NCBI RefSeq assembly: GCF_030867095.1
Contig: NC_081832.1
Coordinates: forward strand, 38,697,756-38,761,755
Origin: Alligator mississippiensis
Taxonomy: Eukaryota; Chordata; Crocodylia; Alligatoridae
Direction: 5' to 3'
DNA length: 64,000 nt
Under the pieces are notes generated by a model, which saw nothing but the letters and a program-made list of their open reading frames with translations, searched no databases and had not been told where the DNA came from. Positions 11,442 through 21,330 of the stretch are shown piece by piece. Numbering within the stretch: the stretch's first letter is position 1; the number at the start of each line of letters is the position of its first letter. Both the position numbers and the translations under genes were made by a program.

Positions 11442-12451
11442 CGCCCTTTTAACCTTTCAAATACCAAACCAGGGTTCTCAGGCTGGGTGCACTCCCGAGC
11501 CATGTGCTCCGGCTCCCCACATCTATAGCAGAACCCTGGGGCCCTAAAGCAGGTATGGGGCTGAGGTCATCCCGAGGCACGAGGACGGGGCAAGGGCTGA
11601 CCCCTGGGGAGGGTTCTGGCCACAGCAGCTTCTAGTGCTGGAGCCACAGGCTCCTCCTCCACTCCCAACAAGGTGTCCTCATGGGAAGCCACCGTTAGCA
11701 CCCGACCCATGGGTCGTCTCCAGGGGGAAACATCCTCTGGGACACACATAGTCTCTCTGAGTCTGGATATCTCTTCCTCTTCACGAATCCCTCGGAGGAG
11801 ATGACTGAAGTCAGGTGGGCTGCTCCTGCTCCCCACTAAGTTGAGTTTCTGGAGTAAGTCCGAGCTATACTGTGCCCCAATATGAATTTGCCAGAGCCAT
11901 ATCTGATCGGCGTCAGTGACACCAAGCGCTCCCTGGGTCACCAGCCGTTGTAACACTGGCTCTAAGCACAGGACATACACTGAAAGAGTCTCGCCCTTGT
12001 GCTGGAAAGTTCCCAGCAATTCGTAGTATGCACCTCCACTCCCTGTGGGTTGGCCAAAAGCATCCTGAAGGACCTGCACGCATTGCTGGGTGGTGATAAC
12101 AGGGTTCCGGAGTTTGGCAGTCCTCACAACCTCAAAGTCAGGCTCCCTCAGGACCTCCAGCAGGTGGAGTTGCTTATCTTCATCAGGTATTTGCCAAGTC
12201 AGTAAAGTCTCTTGAATATGGGAGAGCCAAGAATTGAATCCTTCCTCCCCTGCAGGGACTGGAAGGGTTCCTGAGAAACTCTGGAGTCTCTTATAGGGTG
12301 CCTGGTCACTGGAGGAACGGGTCACCTCCCGCAGAATCTGCTGGAAATCCCTCACCTATTCCGAGGTAGCTTCAGTACCAGCAGGTTGTCCCGCTCTGCC
12401 CTGCACCGTCCCATCACTCCTGGAGGATATAGCAGACAGGGCATTGGACAT
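11440..12451 (-). pseudogene. Gypsy A gag, PNMA-like with CCHC zinc knuckle
   Basis: Capsid protein gene on the minus strand. I take the ATG at 12451 because it is in frame with everything downstream. In-frame TAG just before 12355 and TGA at 11569-11567 break it. The body has FSGTLPVPAGEEGFNSWLSH and DKQLHLLEVLREPDFEVV, the pattern of the PNMA (paraneoplastic Ma antigen) family, whose genes descend from Gypsy gags. After the second stop the same frame gives the zinc knuckle CYRCGEPEHMAREC at 11530-11489, a perfect CX2CX4HX4C. Confidence 0.88.
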
Positions 12452-12528
12452 GTCTCCTGGTGACTCTCTCTCTTTCTCTACAGGGGTACACAGCGCTTGA
12501 ATAATATTCTAGCACCTGCTACGCAGGA

Positions 12529-12546
12529 ATCCCAGATGAGGCCCCA
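12529..12546 (-). promoter_or_regulatory. Gypsy A primer-binding site, tRNA-Pro-like
   Basis: The minus strand reads TGGGGCCTCATCTGGGAT three bases inside the LTR. It matches the classic tRNA-Pro primer-binding site at 15 of 18 positions by my comparison. Confidence 0.75.
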
Positions 12547-12549
12547 AAA

Positions 12550-13608
12550 TGTAACCTGGGCGGTACTCTAAGAGGTACCCCTTCTCCAACTGAAGGGATC
12601 AGAGCAGGTGCACAAGTGCTGTGGGAGGTGTAGGGACTCTCCTCCCCCTACAGAGCAGAGCCAGACCACCAATGGGGACTTAACCATATACCTTTTAATG
12701 AGGGAACAATACTGGAAACATAACCAGTATAAACCAGGAGGGTAAGCACTACAATGCCCCGAAGGGGCAGGATTCAACAAAGGTTAGACACTTACAATCA
12801 TAGACATATTCACCCAATTGACAAAAGGCAGGGTTAACCAAAATGTAAAACACAAACAGCAGAACAAACAATACTGGTTGGTATTACTAGAAATACAAAA
12901 GGCACAAAATGTCAAATTACAAGAAATATAGGGCCTAGGTACCTGGAGGGGGAGAAAGGCGGAAAACACAAGGGCCCCTTTCCACTGCAAGAGGAGTATC
13001 TCTTTGTTAGCTCACTCAACCCAAAGCACAAAAAGCTGGGATTTGAACTCAGATCTCCCATTTAGTAGGTAGAAACTCTGCCACACAGCCACCATGACAA
13101 GCTGCTAAGGAACTTGACCTTCCTGGAGCCCCTGCCTCATGTCAAGCTGCCTGGCCTCTGATTGGATGAGCTGGAAGCAGAGCTGGGAGCCTCTCAGGTC
13201 ACTGCTCAAATCTTGCTGGATCTGGGGAGCCTCTCCTGCTGGCCACAACCTCTCATAGGGGATCCTGGAGCCCAGTAGGGAGCCTCTCCTGCCAGCTGCG
13301 CACCACGCTGCTGAAGACCCCAGTGCTGCCTGCAGGACCCACTCCTTCAGGCTCTTCTGGGGCAACTGCTCCTACCCCGCTGGCTCAGCTCTTCCCAGCT
13401 CCTTCCTTGTGGTCCCTTGCTAGTCTCTCCCTGAGTCAGCCACGCTGCCCCTTTTATCTCCGTCCAGGTGACCCAAGGGGCCAATCAGGGGACATGGAGG
13501 GTGAGTCTCTGGGGCCTGATTGGTGAGGAAAGGGAATACCAAGTCCTCCAATCATCTTTTGCCCTTTCAAAACCCCTGGGCTAAGTCACTACCAGCCACC
13601 CTGTCACA
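12550..13608 (-). repeat. Gypsy A 5' LTR
   Basis: About 1.06 kb and the partner of 6033-7112. The minus strand begins TGTGACAGGGTGGCTGG and ends CCAGGTTACA. A TATA-like GATAAAAGG lies on the minus strand at about 13450-13458, and a tRNA-like segment lies at about 13034-13098. Confidence 0.93.
13034..13098 (-). other. tRNA-Gly-like segment inside Gypsy A 5' LTR
   Basis: The minus strand contains ATGGTGGCTGTGTGGCAGAG (A-box region) and GAGTTCAAATCCC, close to the Pol III B box. Same module as 51742-51809. The acceptor stem is not conserved, so this is not a working tRNA. Confidence 0.7.
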
Positions 13609-13612
13609 CCAG
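13609..13612. repeat. Target-site duplication CCAG, right copy
   Basis: Pairs with 6029-6032. The Tx1 reading resumes directly after it. Confidence 0.8.
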
Positions 13613-13795
13613 GAAGGAGGCCCTGGCCAGAAGGACCCCCACAGACTGTGGGGCTGCTTTCTTATCCCTGGGTTGATCCCGCCTCTGGGCAGAGTATCAC
13701 TAGGCAGTGTCCACTGGCTCTTTGGACTCATTTGAGAGCCAATGAGTGCTATCCAGTGGGCTCTGCTTGGTGTCCCCCCTTGGCACACTAGTTTA
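13613..13795 (+). pseudogene. Tx1-type L1 LINE ORF2 fragment, right part
   Basis: Continues the LINE interrupted at 6032. The reading LTIYL at the left joins to KEALARRTPTDCGAAF and then AVSTGSLDSFESQ, matching the expected C-terminal order of Tx1-type ORF2. The tail is lost near 13795. Several stops are present. Confidence 0.85.
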
Positions 13796-13859
13796 AACTT
13801 GTGACCATCACTCCCATCCCTATTATTGTCTTTAGTCATCCCCAGAAATAAGTTGTTGT

Positions 13860-14473
13860 CTACCAGGGCTATGAAAAATTTCACTGGGTGTTTTGTTTCA
13901 ATGCTGTTTTAACTCATTTCGAGCTTGAAACAGCAACATTGAAATGAAATGAAAAGCTTTGAAACAGCCTCAAAATGAAGCAAGGGCAGTTGAAACATTT
14001 TGAAAGTTTCAGAACATTTTGAGTTTCAAAGCTGGGCTTGCTTGCATGGAAACAAAAACTAAGGAGAGGGAGAGGGAAGAGGTGAGGAAAGACTGCTCTG
14101 ATATTGACTGAGTAGCTGGCCAGTGACTGTGATCCTTCCCTGAGGTTGCTCTGGGGGAGACAGGAAAACAGCATAAAAATCAGGATTTTTTGAACTGAGC
14201 TTTCTGCCTTGGGGTCAGTTACTGAGCTGTGTCTTCCAGCAGCAAAGCAGCATCAGAGGAAGTCTATCACTACCTACTTGCTAGCCTGTTCCAACAAGTG
14301 GGACTCAATGCCTTTTGCTTTCTATACCCTTGTATTATTATATTACTTCATTCCTTTCAGTTTATTCCTCCCCAAAATCCTCTTTTTGTTTTCGTTAGTC
14401 TCTTTTGATTCTTTTCCCCCAGAACAGAAATCTGTACTTTTTTCTCACAGTGTGCATTGCATTCACCGTGCAG
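13860..14473 (+). repeat. Repeat with GGGCTGTG-type head, copy 1
   Basis: Begins near 13863 with AGGGCTATGAAAAATTTCAC and continues with TTTGAAAC-rich sequence (GAAACAGC, TTGAAACAG). The head resembles those at 14474 and 34428, but the body after about 14060 is different and unrecognised. No coding support. Confidence 0.55.
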
Positions 14474-15465
14474 TAGGGCTGTGTGAAATTTTGCCACCAG
14501 TTTTGTTTTGACGCTGTTTTGACCTGTTCTGAGGTTGAAACAGCAAAATCAAAATGAAACAGATATGGTCGAAACAGCCTCAAAACAAAACAAGTCAAAA
14601 CGTTTTGCCATTTTGACGCTGTTTCGACGTTTCGCCCATAGGCTATAATGGGGAAGGTCAAAACAGCCTATAACTTTATCATTTCTGGCCATATTTGGAT
14701 AAAATTTGCAGCAATGGTAGCCCCTTCTGAGGGCATATAGTGTGCCAAGTTTCAAGAAGATAGGTGCAGGGAGTTTGGAGAAACTGTACCCCAAGGTCTT
14801 GAGAGACAAACATGTATCATGTGTATGTGTTAAGCCACAGCAGGGTCAAAACTACAGGAATGCTAGCCCCTGCTGATACAACAAAGCTTGCCATGTTTCA
14901 AGAAGATAGGTGCAGGGGGTTTGGAGAAACTGCACTCCAAAATCCTGAAAGCAAAACTCATGTCATGTGTATGTGTTAAGCCACAGCAGGGTCAAAACTG
15001 CAGGCATGCTAGTCCCAGCTGAGGCCACAAAGCCTGCCAAGTTTCAAGGAGATAAGTACAGGTGTTTGGGCGAAATTGCACCTCAAGCTGCGGACAAGCA
15101 AAACTCGTGACATGAATGACACTGCGTGTGTTAAGGCGCAGCAGGGTGAAAGCTGCAGCGATGGTAACATCTGCTGCAGCCACGAAGCCTGCCAGCTGTC
15201 AACACGATAGGTGTAGGGCTTCTGGGTTCTGGGTCCCTGTACCTTTGGCTGCTGACAGGCAAAACTCGTGTCATGGGTGCTTGTGCAACTGACTGTGTCT
15301 GTCTTGGGGCAGGGGGGAGGGGAAACCACTGCATGCCTGGCTGCTAGGCCCTGCTGCGGCAACTAAGCCTGCCAGCTGTTGAGGAGATTGGTGTAGGGGG
15401 GTTCTGGGGCCCTGCACCCATAGTTACTAAAAGGCAAAACTCATGACATGGGTGCTTGTGCAACT
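14474..15465 (+). repeat. GGGCTGTG-head element with ~146-bp tandem units, copy 2
   Basis: Head TAGGGCTGTGTGAAA is followed by GAAACAGC-rich sequence and then five related units, each with CAAAGCCTGCCA-like and ATAGGTGCAGG-like words. The second word recurs at 14760, 14906, 15052, 15207 and 15387, giving spacings of 146, 146, 155 and 180. The minus-strand ORFs here (14992-15183, 15009-15362) arise from the repeat and are not genes. A second copy is at 34428-35215. Confidence 0.8.
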
Positions 15466-15521
15466 GCTGCCTCTCATCAGGCAGCAGGACTGAAGATCCC
15501 CCATCACTTGCCACCACAGAC

Positions 15522-15978
15522 CTGGGAATAATAATTGGCCACAGTATGAACATGAGCCAGCAGTGTGATGCTGTAGCCAGCAGGGCCAACAATACATTGG
15601 CATGCATCAATTGATGCATCTCCAGCAAAACCATTGCAAAGAAGTGATTCTCCTGCTCTACCTGGTTCTTCTCAGCACTGGTGAAACTGCGGCTGGAGTA
15701 CTGCGTCCAGTTCTGGGCTCCACACCTTAACAAGGATGCGGTAAAGCTTGAGGGAGTCCAGAGAAGGGCTACCCATATGATCAGAGACTTTCATGGCAAG
15801 TCATACAAGGAAAGGCTGAGGGACCTGGGACTCTTCAGCCTGAAATAGAGAAAGCTGAGAGGGGACTTGGTAGCAGCTTACCACTACATCAGAGGCGTAC
15901 ATCTCGGGCTTGGTGAACAACTGTTCACCAGGGCACCCTTGGGGAAAACTAGGAGTAATGGTCAGTCTGGACACCCTA
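15522..15978 (+). pseudogene. CR1 LINE copy B, RT C-terminal fragment
   Basis: The plus strand reads DLGIIIGHSMNMSQQCDAV, then VKLRLEYCVQFWAPHL, EGVQRRATHMIRD and GLFSLK, all conserved in the C-terminal part of CR1 ORF2. Stops and a small frame break are present. It ends abruptly at about 15978 in an inverted CR1 piece. The minus-strand ORF at 15344-15733 is an antisense shadow. Confidence 0.85.
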
Positions 15979-16050
15979 GTTGTGAAGTACTTTTTCCTAA
16001 TGTTGAGTCTGAAACAATCTTCCAGGAGTTTGTGACTATTACTCCTTATT
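15979..16050 (-). pseudogene. CR1 LINE copy B, inverted piece
   Basis: The minus strand reads NSHKLLEDCFRLNIRKKYFT, the segment that normally follows close to where the plus-strand fragment stops. Head-to-head CR1 pieces suggest an inversion during insertion. Confidence 0.75.
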
Positions 16051-16795
16051 CACTCTCTGCTGCCACATGAAGCTTACAGGACTCTGTCAAAGTAAAGGGG
16101 AGCCCTGCCACTGCTTTCTGGCAGAGTACCAGTAGCTGCATGTGGTGGCAGGGAGCAGGGAAGGAAGCTGGCTCCATCACATGGGGCTTCCCCCTGGTGG
16201 TGCATGAGTGCTGGGAGCTGCATTTGCGCTATGGGGGTCTGGCCTGGATTTATTCTTTGCTGCCACATGCAGCTCCTGGAACTGGTTGGAGCTGCGCGGG
16301 CCATAAGCTCGCCACCTGAGGCTGCTGCTGCCACCACCAACAGTGAAGGCTGTGTGCCATCGGGGGAGTGTGTAGGGGGCTCCCCACACACCCCCACCCT
16401 CTCTCACACACTCACACCCTGCCCACTTGAGCTCTGCACTTTTGCCACCCTTCTGGGCACTGGCTCTATGCTCCTACCAGCCCTGCTCAGCTGCAGCCCC
16501 ACGTGGCTAGCCCTATGCTCCCTGCCCCCACTCAGCTACAGCTCCTCACCCTACCTCTGCTGCTGGATGCCAGGGAAGCCATGCAGAAGAATCTGCAGTA
16601 GTGGTAGGAGCAGCCCCACCCAGAAGCTGTGCATGCTAGCTGGACCCAGGCCTCCAATGCACAAGGGTGGGAGTGAGATGCGTGGGCTGAGTGGGGTACA
16701 ATTAATTGGTGGGCACCCATGGGCCGGATGAAATTGCCTGGCAGTTCAGATCTGGCCTGTGGGCCATATTTTGTCCATCTTGGGCTAGATGAAAG
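16051..16795. repeat. Probable hAT-like non-autonomous element, right end visible
   Basis: Ends with GGCCTGTGGGCCATATTTTG, then TCCATCTTGGGCTAG, similar to the end of the repeat at 52800-52846. The interior contains two inverted related words (GCTGCATGTGGTGGCAGG near 16134, CTGCCACATGCAGCTCC near 16260). I could not place the left end. The ORF at 16204-16731 has no recognisable domain and is not called. Confidence 0.45.
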
Positions 16796-16799
16796 TACC

Positions 16800-17832
16800 G
16801 TAAGTTGGATACAAAACTGGTCACCATGCACAATGAGTAGTCATGAGTGGCTCAGTACCTAGTTTGGAGGAGGTATCAAGTGAGGCTCCCCAGGGATTTG
16901 TCTTGGGTCTGCTTTTTTTTTAACATCTTCATTAATGATTTGGATGATGGGGTTGAGTGCATGATGAGTAAATGTGCAGATGACACCAAGTAGAGTTGTA
17001 GAGTTGCAGACACTCTGTAAGCTAGGGCTAGGATCCAGAATGACCAGGACAGAATGGAGAAATGGTTTGAAATTAATAAGATTAAATTCAACAAGGACAA
17101 GTGCGAAGTCATGCATTTGGAACAGAATAATTGCATGTACAAATACAGACTGAGGAATGATTGGCTAGGCTGTAGTAGAACATAAGATGAGTCTATACCA
17201 AGTGTGCTTGGGGCTCCCTGCGGCTGGAAAAGCCAAGACCATACTGAGACATTAACAAGAGTGTCTTTCCCAAATCAAGGGAAGTAATTCTTCCATTCTG
17301 TTTGGCATTGCTGCGGCCTCACATGGAGCACCATTGCACCATTTCCAGTTTTGGGCTTCACACTTCAGGAAAGAAATGGAACAGATTGAAAGGAGTCCAG
17401 CAGAGAGTGAAAAAATTCTTACAAGCCTGGGATTCATGACTTAGAGGAAAGGCTGAAAAAATAGCAGTTATTTATTCTGAATAAGGTAAGAGTCGGGGGG
17501 GGGGTTTGATTACAGTCTTCAAATACCTGAAAAACAATAATAAAGAGGATGGAAATAGCATTTTTTCTGTGGTTGTAATGGACAGGACTAGGAGCAATGG
17601 TCTCAAGCTTCAGGAAAGGAAATTTAGGTTGGAGATTAGAAAGAACTTTCTGACTATGAGGTTAGTCAACCACTAGAACAGGCTTCCTAAAGAATTTGTG
17701 GAATCTCCATCCCTAGAAATTGTCAAGAGCAGGTTAGAAAGATACTTGACTGGGATGGTTTAGTTAGGGATGATCCTGCCTTCTGAACTAGATAACTTCA
17801 TGAAGTCCTTTCCAGACCTACTTTCCTATGAC
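16800..17832 (+). pseudogene. CR1 LINE copy C, old divergent copy
   Basis: Plus-strand CR1 of an older subfamily. APQGFVLGLLFF (VPQGSVLGP region), then FINDLDDG-like, a damaged ADD box, FNKDKCEVMHL-like and, after a gap, EQIERSPAESEKILT and a degenerate 3' region ending TTCCTATGA. Many stops, frame breaks and substitutions. A G-run lies at 17497-17506. Confidence 0.8.
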
Positions 17833-18197
17833 CTTGACTAAAGCTGCTTTTCTGTCCCTGCATTACCCTTTTCCAGCTCGTAGGATGGCCCTTTTTCTCT
17901 GCTCTTGATGCCTCCAGCCACATGTCTTGGGTATAAAATACTGTCCGGGGCCCCAAAGCACCACTTTAATTCTATGTTCATTACGGTAAGAATTAGCACA
18001 ATTACTGCCCTAACCCCTCTCCCCACTAGATGGCAATATAGCTTATACTTAGCACAGTTGTCTCACCAGAAGGTGGTGTTGTAGTTCAGACTCTCCTCCC
18101 CCTCCTGCTTCTTTCTGCCTCCTGGCTTACTCCCGCTCATTAGCATCTGTTGCCCCCTCACTGATGGACATCTATTATAATTCATGGCCTAAGTAGA
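17833..18197. other. Non-coding stretch, nothing recognised
   Basis: No ORF with recognisable content and no clear repeat. Confidence 0.6.
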
Positions 18198-18644
18198 TCT
18201 CTCATTTGGTGTTGTGGTGGCCTCAGGTCAGTATAGGCTAGAGGCAGCAGGGAGTCAGGGGTGGTGAGACCCTCAAGGCAGATTTCAGCCTGGGAAGCTG
18301 GGGTTCCCGGAGTGAGGACCACTGGGAGAACCAGGAACGAAAACGCGGCGGGGTCGCCAAAGGAAGGCCACAGGAAAACCTACAGCAGCAGGTGGCGGTT
18401 GGCCGGGGTGTAGGGGAGGTTGGAGCCCCGTGAGTGCCCGCCGAAGGCGTAACGACCCTGGGAGGTGGCGTTAATGGTGACCCCACCACTGAGGTTCCAT
18501 CCGAAGTCGTGGCAGGCGAGGTTAGGTGGCCTCCTGACACCACCTGAGGTCCCTCCTGGGGCCCTCTCGTAGGCTCGGGGAAGCTAGAACGGCCGCCCGA
18601 GCGAAGGCAGCTCAAGAGCGCCTGGTCGAGCAGAGGCAGGCACA
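18198..18644 (+). repeat. Gmr1-A 5' LTR, last 447 bp only
   Basis: Matches 23669-24115 closely, base for base in length. Sequence to the left does not match the rest of the 3' LTR, so about 800 bp of this LTR are missing. It ends GGCACA three bases before the PBS. Confidence 0.85.
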
Positions 18645-18647
18645 ATG

Positions 18648-18665
18648 TGGTGCATTGGCCGGGAA
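18648..18665 (+). promoter_or_regulatory. Gmr1-A primer-binding site, tRNA-Gly(GCC)
   Basis: TGGTGCATTGGCCGGGAA is an exact complement of the 3' end (with CCA) of vertebrate tRNA-Gly(GCC) as I know it. It lies three bases after the LTR end, so it is very likely the primer site for minus-strand DNA synthesis. Confidence 0.9.
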
Positions 18666-18704
18666 CATGGAGGACCCCAACTTGGACCCCGACCTTATGT
18701 CAAC

Positions 18705-19526
18705 ATGCAACCCGTGGCTACGGGCCCTGCCGAAGTCCTGGGACAGAACGTACAGGTTCTAACCCAGATCCTGGACTCCCAGCAGCAAATGATGGACAGG
18801 CAACAAGACTGGCTCCGGCACAGCCTAGCATCCTTCAAGATGCTGAAAATGACCAAAGATGATGACCCGGAGGCCTACATCAAAGCGTTTGAGCGGCATG
18901 CCCTCATGACGGGGCTAGACCAGGGCTATTGGGCTAGCCAGTTGGGAGCCCTAGTCGTTGGCAAGGCCCAGGCCACTTATCAGGCCCTCTCGAGGGAGGA
19001 TGCCCGGGACTATGAGTTAGTGAAGCAAGCCATCCTGTATAGGCTGGAAATCAACCCAGAGCACTACCATCGTCTGTTCTGGGCCAAGAAGGGACCTGAG
19101 GAGAGGTGACCCAGGGTGCTGCTACAGTTATTGAGGGATCTGCTAGATAAGTGGGTAAACCCAGCCGGGCAGGATCGAGAAGCCCTGGCAGACCAAATTG
19201 TTCTCAAATAATTCCAAAACGATCTGGAAGAACGAACACAATGCTGGGTACGGCAACACACCCCACTGACCTGCAAGGAAGCCCTAAAGCTGGCGGAGGC
19301 GTTCACGGCCTTGGAGGCCAGCTACCCTCAAGAGAGAAAGAGCCCAGGATACTCCCCGGTGGACCTCAAAGAGCCGGAACGCCGGCGCCCGCCAGGCCGG
19401 GGGGCTACCAGGGAGACCGTGTGCTTCCGGTGTGGGCGGAACAGCCATTTTTCCAGGGAATACCCAAACCAGGTAGTGGAGCGCTGGATCCCCACCGACA
19501 GGTCAAGAGCCCCGACAGAAAGATGA
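18705..19526 (+). pseudogene. Gmr1-A gag, SCAN-like capsid and zinc knuckle
   Basis: Frame runs from about the ATG at 18705 to TGA at 19524. It is broken by TGA at 19107-19109 and TAA at 19209-19211. A start at 18645 is unlikely because that ATG overlaps the primer-binding site. An early segment (NVQVLTQILDSQQQMMDRQQ) may form a coiled coil. PEAYIKAFERHALMTGLD, then LLRDLLDKWVNPAGQDREAL and KEALKLAEAFTALEAS, form the capsid region related to the vertebrate SCAN domain, which descends from Gmr1-like gags. The knuckle CFRCGRNSHFSREY has Tyr in place of the last Cys. Confidence 0.88.
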
Positions 19527-19550
19527 AGGGGTCCAGAATCAGGCGAACCA

Positions 19551-20228
19551 ATGGACTGCAGTTATGTGGTTGGGGAGGAGAATGTGACCTGGAGCCGCCC
19601 AGTAGTGAAGGCCTGGGTGGAGGGTCACCCCATGCAAGTGACCCTGGACTCAGGGTGCGCCCAGTCGCTGGTGAGGTCAGATCTGGTAGGGTCACAGGGT
19701 CGACGGGGGGCTTGCCCCGTAAGAGTGGCCTGCCTCCATGGGGAGACCAAGCTAGTTGAGCGCCAGTGGGTACACCTAAGGGTGATGGAACACCAAGGAG
19801 AACTCCTGGTCGGGGTCGTGCTGCGATTAGTTTGCGAGATGTTATTAGGGCGAGATTGGGCGCCAGTGTACGATGTCCTGGATAGGGTAAGAGACACAGA
19901 AGTAGCCCGTAGGAGGATCCAGGACTGCGAAGGTTGGCTGGGAGAGACCCAAGAGAATGAAGAATCGGCGGACAAGGCGAATGAGCTAGACCTCAACAAC
20001 TTTACCAGCTGTCTGCAGTTCCAGGAGGCACAAGTGGAGGATCAAGAGATCCGAGAGCTGCAAGAGCATGCCCGAGGTCCCCAAGACACCCCAGCACCAC
20101 CACCTGAAGGGCCTCCCTACTTTGAGGTAAGGAACCGCCTCCTCTACCGTGTACAGGGAGAGCGGCGGGGGGAGACCTTGGGCTCACAGTTAGTGGTACC
20201 CACCCGATTCCACCAGCCTATTTGGTAG
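19551..20228 (+). pseudogene. Gmr1-A protease and start of integrase
   Basis: In frame with gag after the TGA at 19524, so gag and pol may have been one frame. The aspartic protease region shows MQVTLDSGCAQSLVRSDLV, with the Asp-Ser-Gly triplet intact, then VACLHGETK and LLGRDWAPVYD. The integrase N-terminal zinc-finger region begins before the TAG at 20226-20228 (an expected Gln) and continues in frame beyond it. Confidence 0.88.
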
Positions 20229-21330
20229 TTGGCACATGCGAGCCCTACGGGGGGTCATCTAGGACAGGACAAGACCCTCGCGAGGATAAGCCGGTGGTTC
20301 TTTTGGCCCGGGATGGGGGAGGAAGTGGCCCGTCAGTGTGCAGCCTGTCCCGAGTGCCAGAAGACAAGAGCCGAGCGTCCGGCACGGGCACCCCTCCAGC
20401 TTATGCCCATCATAGACACCCCATTCTCACGGATAGCCCTAGATGTCATCGGACCCCTTCCCCATAGTAGCTTGGGCAACCAATATATATTGGTTATAGT
20501 GGGTTATGCCACCAGGTACCCAGAGGCCATCCCCTTGCGGGCAGTGACCGCTTCGCGTATTGCGGAGGAGTTAATAAAATGGATTGCCAGGATGGGGATC
20601 CCACAAGAGATATTAACGGACCAAGGGAGGAATTTCATGTCCGGGGTCTTAAGGGCAGTGTGCCGGACGTTACAGATAAAACAACTCCGCACCTCGGTCT
20701 ACCATCCCCAGACCAATGGTCTGGTGGAGCGCCTCAACAGGATGATAAAGCGGGTACTGTGACGCTGCATTCAAGGGGACCCCCGGAAGTGGGATCTCCT
20801 CCTCCCTTTAGTATTGTTTACTCTTAGAGACACCTCTCAAGACACAACGAGATTCTCTCCGTTTGAACTGGTGTTAGGGCACCGGCTGTGTGGTCTGTTG
20901 CAGGTCTTGAGGGAAGGTTGGGAGCAGGAGAGAGGTCCCTCTCAAGAGCTGAAGACATACCAGAGAGAGTTTCAACAGAGGATCAAGGTGGCCCAGGACC
21001 TTGCTCGTGAGAACATGAGGGAAGCCCAGGCCTGTCAGAAGGAGAAATACAACAGCCATGCCCGCAAACGGGAATTTGAACCCGGCCAGAGGGTTTTGGT
21101 ATTGCTCCCGACATCCACCAGCAAGCTCCTGACCCAATGGCAAGGGCCGTTCGAGATCCTCCGACGAGTGGGACCGGTAGACTACGAAGTACATAGGCCC
21201 GGTCACCTCCGGGAGAAACAAATTTACCACATAAATCTCCTACGAGAATGGAGGGAGCCCGAAGGGTGGGTAGCCTTTTTCGAAACAGATAACGAGGACC
21301 TAGGACCCCAGGGGTTGGGGAGAGAAGCCG
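20229..21330 (+). pseudogene. Gmr1-A integrase
   Basis: Zinc finger completed by CAACPEC near 20340. The catalytic core has IALDVIGPLP (first Asp), ILTDQGRNFMS (second Asp) and HPQTNGLVERLNRMIK (Glu), all intact. TGA at 20760-20762 (expected Arg) interrupts. The frame then resumes with FSPFELVLGHRL and a GPY/F-type C-terminal domain (FEPGQRVLVLLP, WQGPFEILRRVGPVDYEV, YHINLLREW). It lies upstream of the reverse transcriptase, the Gmr1 arrangement. Confidence 0.92.

Larger units (their letters stand above)
6033..13608 (-). mobile_element. Gypsy A: complete two-LTR Ty3/Gypsy element with PNMA-like gag
   Basis: Minus-strand LTR retrotransposon of 7.6 kb inserted in the Tx1 LINE. Reading on the minus strand: 5' LTR 13608-12550, PBS 12546-12529, gag 12451-11440, protease, reverse transcriptase, RNase H, integrase, a C-terminal tail to 7174, polypurine tract 7122-7113, then 3' LTR 7112-6033. 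The plus strand shows TGTAACC at one LTR end and GTCACA at the other. CCAG occurs at both flanks (6029-6032 and 13609-13612). Every gene is damaged. Confidence 0.95.

Noticed and set aside
15344..15733. Minus-strand ORF of 129 codons
   Set aside because: Antisense of the CR1-B fragment and of the tandem-unit element.
16204..16731. 175-codon ORF as a host gene
   Set aside because: Cys/Pro/Ser-rich composition in a probable hAT-like repeat, with no domain and no splice context.
18645..18704. ATG at 18645 as the gag start of Gmr1-A
   Set aside because: It overlaps the tRNA-Gly primer-binding site, so translation from here is unlikely. The ATG at 18705 in the same frame is preferred, though the ATG at 18667 in another frame cannot be excluded.
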